Part shown: in pieces, positions 33,888 through 46,586 of the stretch
Position numbering within the stretch: position 1 is the first letter of the stretch
How the letters are laid out: the number at the start of each line of letters is the position of its first letter
Origin: Amaranthus tricolor
Taxonomy: Eukaryota; Streptophyta; Magnoliopsida; Caryophyllales; Amaranthaceae
NCBI RefSeq assembly: GCF_026212465.1
Contig: NC_080048.1
Span: 35,957,700-36,021,699, forward strand
Length of the DNA: 64,000 nucleotides
Reading direction: 5' to 3'
The notes under the pieces: generated by a model
Seen by the model: the letters and a program-made list of their open reading frames with translations, nothing else
Database searches by the model: none
What the model was told of the DNA's origin: nothing
Made by a program: the position numbers and the translations under genes

Positions 33888-36133
33888 TGTCTTGGACGAG
33901 ACCATTTGAATATGAGACGGATAGTCCAATCAGCCCAATTGTAATTTTTATCAATATGTGCTTAGTACTTGATTTACTTAAGATTATAATTGATACATTT
34001 AAGGTTAAAATTGAAGTTTTTTATAAGTTATAACTGATCATAATTAATCACTTTAAGGTCTGAATTGATCATTCTTAGATCAAAATTGACATTTTTTATA
34101 ACAAAGAAGCCTCGAACTCTTGGTCATTTCTAAGAGCATTTATTGAATCAATTGGCAAACATAATTCGAAATCGAAACTTCCTCTACCTTCATATCCAGG
34201 GTAAGTGATGTGCAAATTTTATTTAACAGCAAGTGCACGGTGTACGTGTAGTAGCAGGTTGAACACAAGAAAGTTAGGACAAGAAACTTGCTAATTTCTA
34301 CTAATTATATTGCTCAAGGAGAAAAAATGTTTGATTGGTTTTTGACTAATAGACTAATAATGCAATGAAAATGTGGGTTTAAACTATATGATGAAAAGAT
34401 TTAGGGTGTGGGGAATCCCCTAAATTCTTGAATGATCAAACTCTTATTAGTGTCTATGAAATGTCGGATTAATTATGTGACTAAATATAATCTTGTTAAT
34501 CTAAAAGTCTCGCTCTGTTGATTAACTATTAGATTTAGACCCTGTTAATTCAATTCTCACACACTAGTTTTATTGAATGAATTAATAAGAATTTAACTGA
34601 AATTTACACTAAAGCAAAGTTACTCCTAATCTCACACGCTAGTTCTATTGACTAGTCCAACAAAGCATATTTAATTTAGGGTTAATGGCACAATTCAATC
34701 ACATTAATCCTAATTTCATTGACACATTTAATAATCAAATCATAATTGATTTATAGGTTCAAACCCTAACCCTAGAAAATGGATTTACTTACTATTCATG
34801 GTGGAAGCGATGAATACAAGTCCTAAGATGATACTAAATATGAATGAAAATGATAATATTGAAATTTGCAAGGAAAAACAATAACTAAACTATGAGACAC
34901 ACAATTAAAAATCCAAGAGAAAAAATAAAAAGAACGATTTATTAAATAATAATTACTAAGAAAACAATTAAAGTATGACAAGGAAACATTAAACTAATAC
35001 AAATTTGATAAAGAAAGATTAAACTAATGAGAAAGAAAATCAAAGAAAGAAATTAAAAGCTTACAAGAATTAAAATGGTGTTCAAATGGAGAGGAAGATG
35101 AAGGAGGAAGAAGGAGAAGAGGTTTTTAGTCTCCGTCCTTGTGCTCCTCTAAATGAGGTTTTTAGTCATTTCTTGCTCGATTATCGAAATTGGACATATA
35201 ATATACCGTTGGAAAGCTCTTAAAGTCTAGTTTCCAATACCATAAACATTGCATTAATGCAATCTTCCTATCAAAAGTTATGGTCAAAAGAGTAGACATG
35301 TATCATATTTCACCTCAAAACTTTTACATTATAAACACTCTTCTACTCTTTTCCTCATTTTCTATGTGGAACATCTTTACCCGAGCCAAAATATTTCTTA
35401 GTGAACTCCGTCATCATTAAAACCATAAGAATTATGCTTAAAACAATCAAAACCACTCAAAATCAACATGAATAACCAAAACGAATAAAGTAGCATAAAT
35501 ATTCAAAATAATCACTGAATTACTAACAACGACCATCATTAAGGAGTATAAAATGATATAAATAAGTGCAAATAATTGCACGTACTTATCAGTAAGCAAA
35601 CATTACACCTACAACTTTATTTCCAAGTCCATTATGAACAGAAACTATTGAGGAAAAAACAATATCACTATTATTGATCGATGATTAAAGAGTATAAGTA
35701 CTCTTATTTTCCATTAAAAACGTCATGTATGTATCAAATAAGAGTGTTTATATTGTGCAATATTTTAATACTATTATTGATAGTTTTATTGACCATTCAT
35801 TTGTTGTTTGAAATTCATCCATAGAATGATAGAATAATACCATTTTATTAAACTTCGTTCTGAAATTATGAAAACAGAACCATATTTAGGCAGAAACTGA
35901 TCAATTTAACGTCAAAATTGATCACTTATAGGTCCAAATTGATGTTTTTTATTTTAATTGATCTGTTTAAGTTTTGCTTTACATTGACATTTATACCTTT
36001 AAGGTCAAAATTGATAAATGTCCAGAAAATGGAAAAAATGAGGGAAAGCGTGTGATGCTGTTACACGCGCAAAATGGGTCAACCCAATTGACGGTCTCAT
36101 AATAAGACCGTCTCGTCCAAGTTTTTGTGTTAA
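33888..36133. mobile_element. TIR MITE split by a solo LTR
   Basis: The left end ('ctgtcttggacgagaccatt', then 'cagcccaattg') and the right end ('cccaattgacggtctcataa', then 'gaccgtctcgtccaag') are inverted repeats. The interior on both sides of the inserted LTR contains 'aaggtcaaaattgat'-type repeats. Without the LTR the element is about 0.85 kb. The family's 'gagacgg' ends recur at 36342-36592 and 37756-38088. Confidence 0.65.
34206..35591. mobile_element. Solo LTR, 1386 bp, with 5-bp target duplication
   Basis: The sequence starts TGATGTGC and ends CTTATCA, with TG...CA termini. It is flanked on both sides by GTAAG (34201-34205 and 35592-35596). No coding or PBS/PPT sequence is inside, so it is most likely one LTR left after recombination between two. 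Segments such as 'agcaagtgcacggtgtacgt' near one end are typical of long plant LTRs. The reverse complement starts 'tgataagtacgtgcaattat', so the element may be in minus orientation. Confidence 0.85.
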
Positions 36134-37755
36134 TCTAAAGAGCTTATGATACTTTTGGATATAATTAGCCTTAGTCACCCAAAATTTAATATTTTTTTCA
36201 TGTATATGGTTGTTACATGTTTTTCACTAATTTTATTTTAACATTTCTAATGTTTTGTGCTCATATTTTTTCACTAACTTTATTTTTTTATATTTTTATG
36301 ATGTTTATAATTCTCTCTTTTTCTCTTTTATCTTTATCAGTAAGTCTTATATGAGATCGTCTCACAGTGAGACGAGCACATATAATTAGTTTATTTATCT
36401 AATTGATCACTTTAAGTTGATATGCAATCACTTAAAAATTATAAGTGAAAACTCTAAAACTATAAAAAATGAGTACTTTAAAATTACAAGTAATTACTTT
36501 AAGTTTTAAATGATCACTTTAAGACATTACGTGTATATAGAATCAATCTAATAGTTAAGGTTTAACCGTAAGATCGTCTCATTTAAAAATTTATGTAGCG
36601 TTATTATACAATAACATATATTTCCACCATCTAAAAGGTTTAAGTTTTCTGAATTCAAGTGAATATGTCTTAAGCCAACATCAAATATGAAAGAAAGGAG
36701 TATCATTTTATCACCAACATGTTGAATACTTCTAAGCACTTCAGGTACTTTTTAAAAATTTGTTTAAATAATCTCAACTATAATCAATACGCTCAAAATA
36801 TTATTCACTCAGTTGCATATATTTTGAGTTATTCAACAGTGAATTTTATTTTGAGCTAATTGTCAATAATTAAGATTAATTTTAATAATTTATCTTCGTT
36901 TTGTGAAGTGTAGGTTGAAGCCTTAGGGGTGAGAAGGGGTAGTAAGGGGCAACAAGATTCAAACTCACGCTTCTACTAAGCCAAAAGGTACATGCTCTAG
37001 TTTAGACAAAATTCGATTTTCAAGCATTTTGGTTATTATATACCAAAACAAAATTAGTTAGATAGAAAATTAATATAATTTGATTGTTAGAGGGGTGAAA
37101 AAATTGGTTGAAAAGTTACGAAAAAGCGATAAAATGCAATTCATTTGCTCATTTTGGTGTATAAATTTATCCTAGGGGAGGGTGGGAAAATGCTTTTCCT
37201 CCAAATGAGGGAAATTATCATCTTTTTATTATTTTTTTAGTTTACTCCCATTCTACTTTCTTAACAATTATTTCAATTACTCAATTTGAATATCTACTTA
37301 CCTTTATTTCACTAATTTGATTTTTTTTACCCCTTAAATATTTAAGCACAATCCAAACAGGTCCTAAAAAGTAACAGAGGAGGAGTAACATTTTCTTGGT
37401 TGATATCAAATGAAAAATTAATCAAATGCCTACCACCAAAGATATAGATTTAATTCTTTTTCAGATTAAATGCTTCATGAATTATAATTGATTTGTACCG
37501 ATAATAGTTATGAAATGTTATGCAAAGGAATATATTATTGGTAGCAGCCATAAGTGTAGCTTTCTTCATTAACTATTTAGACCACATTCCAAGTTGGCTA
37601 AAGCTATTATGTCAACAGTTTCTTTCTGATTAATTGCAAAGAAAACTAATATGCATGGCAATTTGCTAACCATGCAGAGTATCATACATAAAGTGAGGTG
37701 CAAATTGGCTTTGGTTTTTCTTTTATTTTCATTGGTTAATGTTATTTTATTTGCG
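36134..37755. other. Intergenic, no gene seen
   Basis: It contains a 'gagac'-type TIR MITE (36342-36592) and otherwise AT-rich unannotated sequence. The open frames are short and have no recognisable motif. Confidence 0.5.
36342..36592. mobile_element. TIR MITE
   Basis: The left end 'agtcttatatgagatcgtct' and the right end 'cgtaagatcgtctcatttaa' are inverted. The interior alternates 'atcactttaag' and 'aaaattacaagt', as in the copy near 21238-21475. Confidence 0.55.
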
Positions 37756-38088
37756 CTAGTCTTGTGAAAGACCATCTCTCGGTGAGCATCAGGAACGGAT
37801 TCAAGATAAAATTAGATGATCTCGATGCATTAAGTATTGTTTTAAGAAAATGTTGATAGTAAGGCTTGAACCTAGAACAATGTTGTCACACACTAATATT
37901 TTAATTAACTTAACTAATTTACTTATTAGCATATTTAGAAATATAATTTGTTAAATGCTGCATTCAATTGGGTTGGATCTATGAGATGATTTCAAAACAA
38001 AAAGCTTATATACTCATACTTTGCATTAGTTGGACTATTTAATCCATATTTGAGATATGTCTCACAAAAAGACCGTCTCATATAACAA
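37756..38088. mobile_element. TIR MITE
   Basis: The left end 'agtcttgtgaaagaccatct' and the right end 'tctcacaaaaagaccgtctc' are imperfect inverted repeats. Its length of about 330 bp and its terminal motif fit the same family as the neighbours. Confidence 0.5.
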
Positions 38089-38299
38089 TTTGTAATTTTT
38101 TTTATTTTATTTATTGGGATGATTAATTACTTTAGATATAGGCTGTAATCCCATTCCCATACTTATTTGTGCTATTTTCTGAACTGCAAATGAAATTTTC
38201 CTAGCCATTGAATTAGAGCTTATTGCAGTAACTTTTAAAAATTTATCCCTCCATCATTGAATGTTGTTTTCATTTAAAATATCCGATAATCAGATTTTG

Positions 38300-39135
38300 T
38301 TTTAATTGGAGCAAATACCGCCTTCCTCAAGTAAAACCCTATAGGTTTGATCTATTAATTTCCACCATTTAATCTTACATTCTTTTTTGAATTTCTTTAC
38401 CTTTGATCGTGCTTGAGGGCGAACATCTAAAATAAGGAGTTTGTTTTGGGTGGTGGCTACACACTCTCCTAGGATAACCTTACAGTTTAGGCAACTAACT
38501 CTATCTATCATCCTTGTGAACAAGTAGCTAGTCAATTTGGGTTGCATAGCTAGTTTTAAAATTCGTCATGTGCTATCTCTCTTCTTAAACCATGTGTTAC
38601 CAACCAAAAACTCGTATGAAAGGAAAATTTTCAAAATGGAATCTCCTTCTGTATTTCAAGTTCCAATAGCAAAAAGTACTCAAGAACATTTTTGTAGCCA
38701 CTGCAACTAAGTGCTCCTTCAAATCACCTTCGATATAGAGCTTCACATTTATTGGTATGTTTTGCACCATGTCAGCAAGATCCTCCCAAATTTTCCTTTT
38801 AACTGATTCTTTTATCTCCTCTTACAATGCGTAGGCACTTTTGGCGTTTAAAATCTCTTTACCATGCATGTACAATATTCACTTTTATAATTCTATCGTT
38901 CATCATGCATACCTCTACTACATCCTTAGATGTTTGTTTATCTATTATAACACCAACTCCATTGTCTCGAGCACCACAATTTATATTCTTTCCGTCACCT
39001 ATTATTATTTTGGCCCTATCTCTTACTCATATTGTCTCTTATAGACATAAAATGTTAGTTTTAATTTTCATGATATCACATGCTCTAAAAACCTACTAGT
39101 TAAGCTACCAATGTTCCAAGACGTCATTATTAACC
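38300..39135 (-). pseudogene. RTE LINE endonuclease remnant
   Basis: On the minus strand the broken frames read SWNIGSLTSR (from about 39125), then DNGVGVIIDKQTS and MNDRIIKVNIV, IWEDLADMVQNIP and IEGDL. At 38302-38547 they read DRVSCLNCKVILGE...KIKWWKLI. Each matches a landmark of the RTE endonuclease and linker in the better copy at 43-44 kb (TWNIGTL, RNGVGILVS, RCNDRIMLVRIV, DRASCLDCKVLLG). There are several stops and frameshifts. No RT follows. Confidence 0.75.
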
Positions 39136-39758
39136 TATAAAATCCTTGGTTTTCCATAAACTTCTATGCTTAAATCCTAAGTGTTCTTGCTCATTTTACA
39201 CCATACTCGAGCCATGTGTGTCGTTTTTTTGGACAACGTCCTGTATAAATAACTTGTCCTTGCGCATTTGACACCTTTCACAAAAAACCATAAACGAACA
39301 AATCAGTTGAGACGAGATCGACTCGGCCCAAATAATTAAAAGGCGTCATTTCCAACCGTAAAATTTCCCCAGCATTAAGTTTAGTTTTCAGTTTCATGGC
39401 ACTAATTATAATCCTCTTAGCTAAGTACTTAAAATTATAATTACTAATACTATTATCTTGAACAAGAACATGCATTCATGAGACTACTTTATTCTCATAC
39501 GTAGCCTGAAAAAGACGTTCAACTACATGCTATTTTGGTCACGTAACAACTACATAGTCCACATGATCTCCATACGTATCTTAAGCCTCTTCATATAAAT
39601 AAAACCCTTATATCATTCAAAATATTCATTATTAAAAGAATTCTCAAATTAAACAAATTATTATTATTATTCAACCTAGCTAATACGTTCCAATAATCTC
39701 CCTTACACTCTTAAACATAAAAATCTCATTCCATTACAAGCCAACTTAAATATAAGTG
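39136..39758. other. Promoter and leader region of the DUF1677 gene
   Basis: 'tcatataaat' (39591-39600) is a good TATA box, about 160 bp upstream of the ATG. The leader is short and AT-rich. Upstream of it nothing is recognised except the end of the RTE remnant. Confidence 0.55.
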
Positions 39759-40334
39759 ATGGCCCCACCACAAGGAGAGGCCATTCTTACATCCTTGTCT
39801 ATGCCAAATAAAACCTTAACCAGACCATCAAGACTCTCTAATTCCAATTTTAAGAGGGTGGTCTCTGAAAATGATTTATTCAAGTTGAATAATGAGATTG
39901 ATAGAGAGATTGAAGAAACAACAGAACTTCCATCCATTTCGGAAGTAGAAAATGCAAAGTGCGAGTGTTGTGGGATGTGTGAGGAGTACACACCGGAGTA
40001 CATAAAGCGTGTTCGAGATAAATTTCTCGGGAAATGGATATGTGGGTTGTGTGGTGATGCGGTAAAGGAAGAAATGGAGAAAAATGAAGGGAATTGCATT
40101 AAGGAAGCCCTAGAGGTTCATATGAGCCATTGTGTGAGGTTCAATAAATTTGGTAGGTATTATCCTGTGTTATGCCAAGCACAAGCTATGAGGGAGTTAT
40201 TAAAAAGGAGCTCTAGGGTTAGGGGTAAGTCTATGAGCCCTAGAGATCACCTTAGAGGTCTAAAAAAAGATGGCATGACTAGGAGCTCTAGTTGCATGTC
40301 TTTAACCAATAACAATCCTAATAATGAGGATTGA
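39759..40334 (+). CDS. DUF1677 family protein, single exon, 191 aa
   Basis: It starts MAPPQGEAILTS at the first ATG after the TATA box. The central region (about residues 69-115) has the DUF1677 Cys pattern: CECCGMCEEYTPEYI, then GKWICGLCGDAVKEEM. It is probably a small zinc-binding module, though this is not proven for the family. The C-terminal third is basic and Ser-rich (RGKSMSPRDHLRG). The family is plant-specific and its molecular role is unknown; the name is all that can be said with confidence. The gene has no intron, and the frame is intact and complete. A 22-nt T run follows at about 40357-40378. Confidence 0.92.
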   Translation: MAPPQGEAILTSLSMPNKTLTRPSRLSNSNFKRVVSENDLFKLNNEIDREIEETTELPSISEVENAKCECCGMCEEYTPEYIKRVRDKFLGKWICGLCGDAVKEEMEKNEGNCIKEALEVHMSHCVRFNKFGRYYPVLCQAQAMRELLKRSSRVRGKSMSPRDHLRGLKKDGMTRSSSCMSLTNNNPNNED

Positions 40335-41029
40335 TAGAAATTTTTTGGGTTTTGTGTTTTTTTTTTTTTTTTTTTTGGGATTAGCATTATTTTTGAATGC
40401 TAATGATCATATTTTGATGAATCTACTCCTTTTAATATTTTTTGAATTGGTTTTTACAAACATATATCAAATGGGTTGATAAGAATCATTGTTGGATTTG
40501 CTAGCAACGTGTCTATGTAATTAATAAGACTTTGTTAGAAAATCAAGTCTTCTTTTTGTTGAAATACGTATTACTTTCTCCGGGTAAAGATATTGTGTTC
40601 GACCTTTCTCGTCTCGTTTCCTAATGCCCTTTTCTTCCCTCAATTGATCTTAGCGTGTAATAAAAAGACTTTGTTGGAGCTATATTTAATGGATCATATA
40701 TCCTTGATAGAGTATATAACATATTATGGTATTTAAACATTTATGATTAAAGTCTGATAATATAATATATACTCTATTAATCCTTTTGTTCTAATTATCA
40801 AGTTTTTGATTGCATTTTAATATGTATATTGTGAAATAAGTAATTGAATTTTGTACTTATTAGTCATACCAAGTCAACTCAGTGACATTTAAGTCATACC
40901 AAGTCAAGAATATACATTCAGTGGAAACAATGGGACATAATTATGTAAATTTAATTGTACTATTAAAAGTGATTTTTCATGATGAATCAAGGATTTCAAA
41001 GGAAGGCCAAATAGCCAATAAACTAATAA
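40335..41029. other. 3' flank of the DUF1677 gene, no gene seen
   Basis: A T-homopolymer follows the stop codon, then AT-rich sequence. A short direct repeat, 'agtcataccaagtcaa', occurs twice at about 40862-40907. Confidence 0.5.
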
Positions 41030-41720
41030 CAATATTGTTGTGACAAGCCACAAATCTCATATAGTTGGTGATGGCTTGATCACTCAAACAATTGCACAAA
41101 ATGTTGTGAGTCTTGATAAATACAAGAGAGTACACCAAGAAAGCCTTGGAATGTGCCTTGCCTCGCCTTGAACGAGGCAAGGCTCAAAGGGGGGACTTGC
41201 TCGAGCGAGGCAACAACTAAAAACGAAGAACAGAAGCATTGGAAGACCCGTTCGACTGGTCAAGCGGGGTACAGGGCCCTTTTTTCGCGTGTGTTCTGTT
41301 TTGTGGGCTATTTTACTTGGGCATTTAGGATTTTGTCCTATGGCTTCTAATATGTTGAGGGACTATATAAAAAGGGTCTAAGAACATCATTAGAAGCAAG
41401 AGGTGAGGCAAATACATTAGAGAAGTTAGGGCATTGGCCATTAGAGTGTTTTCTTTGTATTAGTATCATTTGTGGAGTTTCACAATTAAAGGTGAAACAT
41501 TTATGGGTTAAGAGTGAGCTCTTGACTATTGTAACTTGAGTCATTAGTGTAATTGAGATTATATTAATGATAAGATATTTTATTTGATGGGAGGTATCCA
41601 TGGATACCTCATAAACACATTGTGTTGCTTGTTTATTATTCTCTTGTTTATTCTCTGTTTTTCATTCATCTTCTACATCTTATTCTACCATTATTGGATC
41701 CAAGCTATTCTTTTTCAATA
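41030..41720 (+). mobile_element. LTR-like sequence, probably Ty1/copia
   Basis: It contains a GC-richer block with 'ctcgagcgaggcaa' and 'cttgaacgaggcaaggc' (about 41160-41210), a TATA box ('ctatataaaaaggg', about 41362), and a T-rich downstream part ending near 'ttattggatccaagctattc'. This is the order of a plant LTR (U3, TATA, R-U5). I could not identify a target duplication, so the limits are approximate. Confidence 0.45.
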
Positions 41721-43189
41721 TAAAAACACACTTAAACTGTAGGTATTTGTATTTAAATGGAAAAATTGTATATTTAAGAAGAAAAAAATCCAATTTAAAA
41801 AGAACTAACAAATTTCAAAATTTTTAACTTGTATAAAGAGTCGACACAAATATTAAAATTCATTCTGCTATATTAACCACTAAACGTTACTTAATTTGTC
41901 ATATTTTATCATATGCAACATTTTATGATTAACAACGAGCCTCCCTCGGCCTCTAGTTTCTTAAAAGAGTTCTCAGTTATTATTTTAAGGTGTTTCATTT
42001 GTTGTTCCTATAAAAAATCTTTTTATCTATATTACAAATTTTTGACAAAATTAACTCTGTTTATCCACATTTAAATATTTTATTAATGTTTATGGTCCGA
42101 CATGTTTTCCACTAACTTTATTTTAAGATTTTTATACTTCTTAAGATCTCCACATGTTTTTCTCTAACTTTATAAAAATAATTTTTTATTAGTTGTAGTC
42201 TTCATATTTTTTCCACTAACTTTCTTTTAATAACTTTTTAATGTTTGCAGTTCACACAATCCCTCCTTTAAATTTACTATTTAAAAAAATAATATATCTA
42301 CTGTCTAAAAAATTTTATTTTTCTTAATTCACGTGAAAATTTCATGTGTGAATTTCATTAAGGAACGAAGAAAATATATTTTTCCACTTGACAAGTATAA
42401 TCATGTACAATTATTGAAGATATTTGTTATTTTTAATTTAGTACAAATTAATATATCATACACTAAGTTCATACAACACTTAATTTGGCTTTTGACATAT
42501 TGAGAAGGAAGTGAAAGCTTGAGGTTAAAGGGTGAAGTGGACTTGTGGGAATGATTTATTATTTCTTTTTTATGAAAAAAAGTTCTCTCTTTTTTTTTGG
42601 GTGGGACAATGAAAAGGGGTGAATAAGAGGTATATTTAAAGAAATTTTTTAGTGGACACAACAAAAGACAAGAATTTTTAGGATCAAAGCTTTCCAAATT
42701 GATTGGAGCTAACTGGTTTTTTTTTTATTCTTTCTCTCTTTACTTTACTTTTTTTTTTTTTTTTAATCTTTTTCTTTCTAGTTTTGTTAATTTTGGAAAT
42801 TAGTGGGTTTAAAAAGGTGAATAGATTTTTATGGCTATTGATTACTTTGGCACGATGATGCTAGTTTTTACACCAAAAAAAAGGTCATATGGATTATGCA
42901 TGCTCTTAAGTTGAACATGAGTATATGCAATTACGCATGCTTCTAAGTGTGATTTACAAGCTCCCTTCTTTTGTCTACTATGCCTTAATAAAACAGAAAT
43001 GCAGCTTTTGTACGTCTTCCACGTTACAAAGCACAAATTATAGTAATTTTTCAACTTATTATTAATTTAGTTGAGAATTGTTGTTGGATAAGTTTTGTTC
43101 TTTTCTGGGTCAATCAATTTCAGAGAAAAAAATATAGGGTTTCATTTCAATTTTGTATGTTTTTATCTATTTGTTTATTTTGTGTTGAT
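41721..43189. other. AT-rich intergenic sequence, no gene seen
   Basis: Poly-T and poly-A tracts and short meaningless frames only. 42000-42300 has repeated 'ttccactaactttatttta'-like phrases, also seen near 36220-36300, so it is probably an old dispersed repeat. Confidence 0.55.
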
Positions 43190-43319
43190 CTCTGTTAGTG
43201 GTCTGATTGTAACCTTTTATCCTAGTCCGTAGTAACTGAATATAGAGTTAGGAAACAATTATGATCACCTGAGGTTAGGTCCAAGGAGAGGGGGTCAGGG
43301 GGACAACGTAAGCAAGATC

Positions 43320-44085
43320 TAGAACTAAGAGTAGGGACTTGGAACATAGGTACCCTAGAAGCCAAGTTGTTGGAGTTGGCCAATGAGCTTTCTAAATACA
43401 GGATTCATGTAGCATGTGTTTAAGAGATTAGGTAGAAGGGGAAAAAGCAAAAGGTATAAAGGGATATAAGTTGTTGAATGCCGGTTTGGACGGCAGACGT
43501 AACGGGGTCGGCATCCTAGTGTCTAATGATATCCTAAAGCAATTGGTTAAAGTAAGGAGGTGTAATGACAGGATTATGCTAGTTAGGATAGTAGTGGGGG
43601 AAGAGATCATATCCATTGTCAGTGCATACGGGCCCCAAGTTGGGCTCGATGAGCAAGTGAAATGCGAGTTCTGGGATAATCTAGGAGACCTCATGAGAAC
43701 TATCCAGGAAGATGAGAAAGTTTTCTTAGGAGAAGACTTTAACAGACATATAGGCAGACATGCAGACAACTAGAACTCTGTACATGGAGGGTTTGGTTTG
43801 GGGGTAAGGAATGAGAGTGGGGAGAATTTGCTGGAGTTTGCGCTAGCAAAAGAATTGGTTATAGCAAATTCGATCTTTAGAAAGAAAGATGAGTATTTAA
43901 CCACATATAAGAGCGGCGAGCACGCAACCCAAGCTGACTATTTCTTAGTGCGCAAAGGAGATCGGGCCTCATGCTTGGATTGTAAGGTGTTGTTGGGTAC
44001 AGAGATGCCCACCCAACACAGGCTTTTAGTACTGGTTTTTAGGATGAGGAAGAAAATCGTAGAGAAGAAGGTCGAGTCCAAGTGA
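43320..44085 (+). pseudogene. RTE endonuclease domain, broken
   Basis: Broken frames cover the endonuclease: TWNIGTLEAKLLELA, then 43471-43773 with NGVGILVSND, ISIVSAYGPQVGLDEQ and GEDFNRHIGRHADN. After a TAG stop at 43771-43773, 43798-44085 has LGVRNESGENLLEFALA, QADYFLVRKGDR and CLDCKVLLG. The GxDxN-type active-site motif appears as GEDFN. Confidence 0.8.
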
Positions 44086-44342
44086 AAGATTATGTGGGGG
44101 AGACTCAAAGGGGATATGGTCACAACCCTGTCAAGCCAGATAAGTTTTTTGGGCTTCTCAAGTCAATCAAAGGATGCGAATGAAATGTGAGTGAACATGG
44201 CAAAAACCATTAGAAAAGTGGCAAAAGTGACCTTGGGGGTGTCATCGAGTAAACCAAAAGTGTTCAAAGAGTCGTGGTGATGGAACGATAAGGTGGAAAA
44301 GAAGATAAAGGATAAAAACAAGAGATTTAAGGAACTTATGGC

Positions 44343-45900
44343 ATGCACGAAAAGGAGGATAGGATAGAAAAGAGAGTGAGCTATAAAGAAGCAAAGCGGG
44401 CGGCAAAAAAAGCGGTAACGGAGGCAAAAAATCGTGGTTATGAGGACTTGTATCGGAAGCTTGATACTAAAGAGGAGGAGAAGAAGATTTTTAAGTTGGC
44501 AAGGACTAGGTCCAGGCAGCGGCAAGACTTGGAGACAGTGAAATACATCAAGGATGAGGGAGGACGAGTTTTTCTGAGACAAGAGGACATGAAAACCAGA
44601 CGGCTCCCCTATTTCTCTCAGCTACTCAATGAGTCTGGGGGGCCAAAGGAGGCGGATAATCAAATTTTTGACGTCCAAAGATCATTGGAATACGGGTCAA
44701 CAAGTGATATTACCACAGAAGAAGTAGGAGAAGCTCTCAAAAAGATGGGGAGAACAAAGGCAGTGGGGCCAAATAACATCTCGATCAAGGTGTGGAGGAG
44801 TTTAGAAGAAAAGGACATTCGTTGGCTGACTAACCTCTTTAATATTATTTTGAGGACACATAAGATGCCAGAAGAATGGAGGAATAGCACACTAATACCT
44901 CTGTTTAAAAAAAAGGCCATGTGCAGGTATGCGGGAACTATAGAGGTATCAAACTTCTATGCCACACAATGAAATTGCGGGAAAGAGTGATAGAGAGGAG
45001 AATTAGACAAGAAACGATAATTAGAGAGACTAATTCGGTTTTATGCCAGGAACGTCAACCATTGAGGCAATTCATGTTTTGAGGAGACTGATGGAGAGAT
45101 ATAGGGAGCGAATGAAGGATCTGCATATGGTGTTCATTGACTTGGAGAAAGCGTATGATAGCATACCACGATGTGTCATCTAGGATAGCCTCAAGGCTAG
45201 AGATATCTCTTCAGTGTACATTGAGGCTATACGGGATATGTATGATGGAGTTTCGACTAACATTCAGACACCAGTGGGGATAACAGAGCCTTTTCCGGTT
45301 AAAGTTAGACTACATCAGGGCTCGGCTATAAGCCCTTTCATTTTTACTGTCATTATGGAAGAGATTTCTAAGTCTATTTGGGAGACGGTACCGTGGTGCA
45401 TGCTATTCGTCGACGACATAGTACTGGTAGCAGAAACTAGAGAGGAGGTTAGTAATAAATTGGATGAGTGGAGGGAAGCTTTCAAAGTAAAGGATTACGA
45501 AGACCGAGTATTTGCACTGTGACTTTAGTGGGACATCACCGGTAGGTGAACCAGAGGTGTCAATTGATGAAGTAGTTGTTAAAAGTAGACCAAGTACAAG
45601 TATTTGGGATCAATTATTCAAAGGGATGGAATATTGACGGAGATGTAAATCATCGTATACAGGCGGGTTGGCTCAAGTGGCGAGCAACCACTGCAGTGCT
45701 ATGTGATAGGAAATTTCCAAGCAAGCTAAAAAGAAAATTCTATCTGGCAGCAATCAGACCTACTCTGCTATATGGGGACCGAATGTTGGCCTGTAAAGAA
45801 GATTTTTGAACATAAGATGGAAGTTATAGAAATGCGTATGCTGAGGTGGATGTGTGGGCACACATTGATGGATCGAATTATGAACCAAGATGTAGACTGT
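44343..45900 (+). pseudogene. RTE reverse transcriptase domain, broken
   Basis: 44343-44972 covers the linker and the first RT blocks (YFSQLLNESGGP, GRTKAVGPNNISIKVWR, MPEEWRNSTLIPLFKKK). Later blocks lie in other frames: [13 protein letters not shown] (about 45131), VRLHQGSAISPFIFTVIM and LFVDDIVLVAETRE (about 45400), and AGWLKWRATTAVLCDRKFPSK (about 45664). The catalytic Asp residues are still present ([13 protein letters not shown]), but the frame is broken several times. Confidence 0.85.
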
Positions 45901-46586
45901 TTTAGAGATGGGAACGGCAACAAGAGGGGGGGTGAATTGTTGTTTTAATAAGTTTAAGTATTTTTGCCACGTTTTTGCGGAATTAGATAAAAGAAATAAA
46001 ACTTAAACTTAGAGCGAAATAATGAAAGAGACAACACAATTTTACGTGGAAACCTTCTAGGCCTAAATAGAAGGAAAAACCACGACCCCACGGGATTTCA
46101 AAACTCTCCACTATGTTTTAGGCAACTCGTTACAATTATATATAAAACACCTCGCTTCACTCGAAGCTTCTCTTACTAGGCCAACGTCTCCTTTCAATTG
46201 CTTCACTCAAAGCAATTCACTTAGCTTTACTCCAAGCTAATCACTTCTCTAGCTTCACTAGAAGCTTTCTAATTCTCCCCTAGATTCACCCAAGTCTATT
46301 TACAACAATTCACTCAAAAACCATTTTATAAAGATAAAAATTCTCTAAAGATAAAATCAAAGATTTGCACAAGAAAATATTATAAGCAAATTGACAATTT
46401 TTGAACAAAATATTTCTTGTTGATTTTCCAAAATAACGTATGAAATTAATAGCTCATACGAATACATTATTTGAGGAACAACCGAATTCTCTATTTATAG
46501 AGTTAAGATCCCTAATAAAAAGGAAGTAACTACCCACTATTCCCTTATCCCAAATAATAAGGAGAATAATATGGATCTCAATTAGT

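Noticed and set aside
39746..40099. 117-aa minus-strand frame over the DUF1677 gene
   Set aside because: It is the antisense shadow of the DUF1677 reading frame.
44163..44582. 139-aa minus-strand frame rich in Leu and Ser
   Set aside because: Antisense to the RTE polyprotein, whose motifs are unambiguous on the plus strand.
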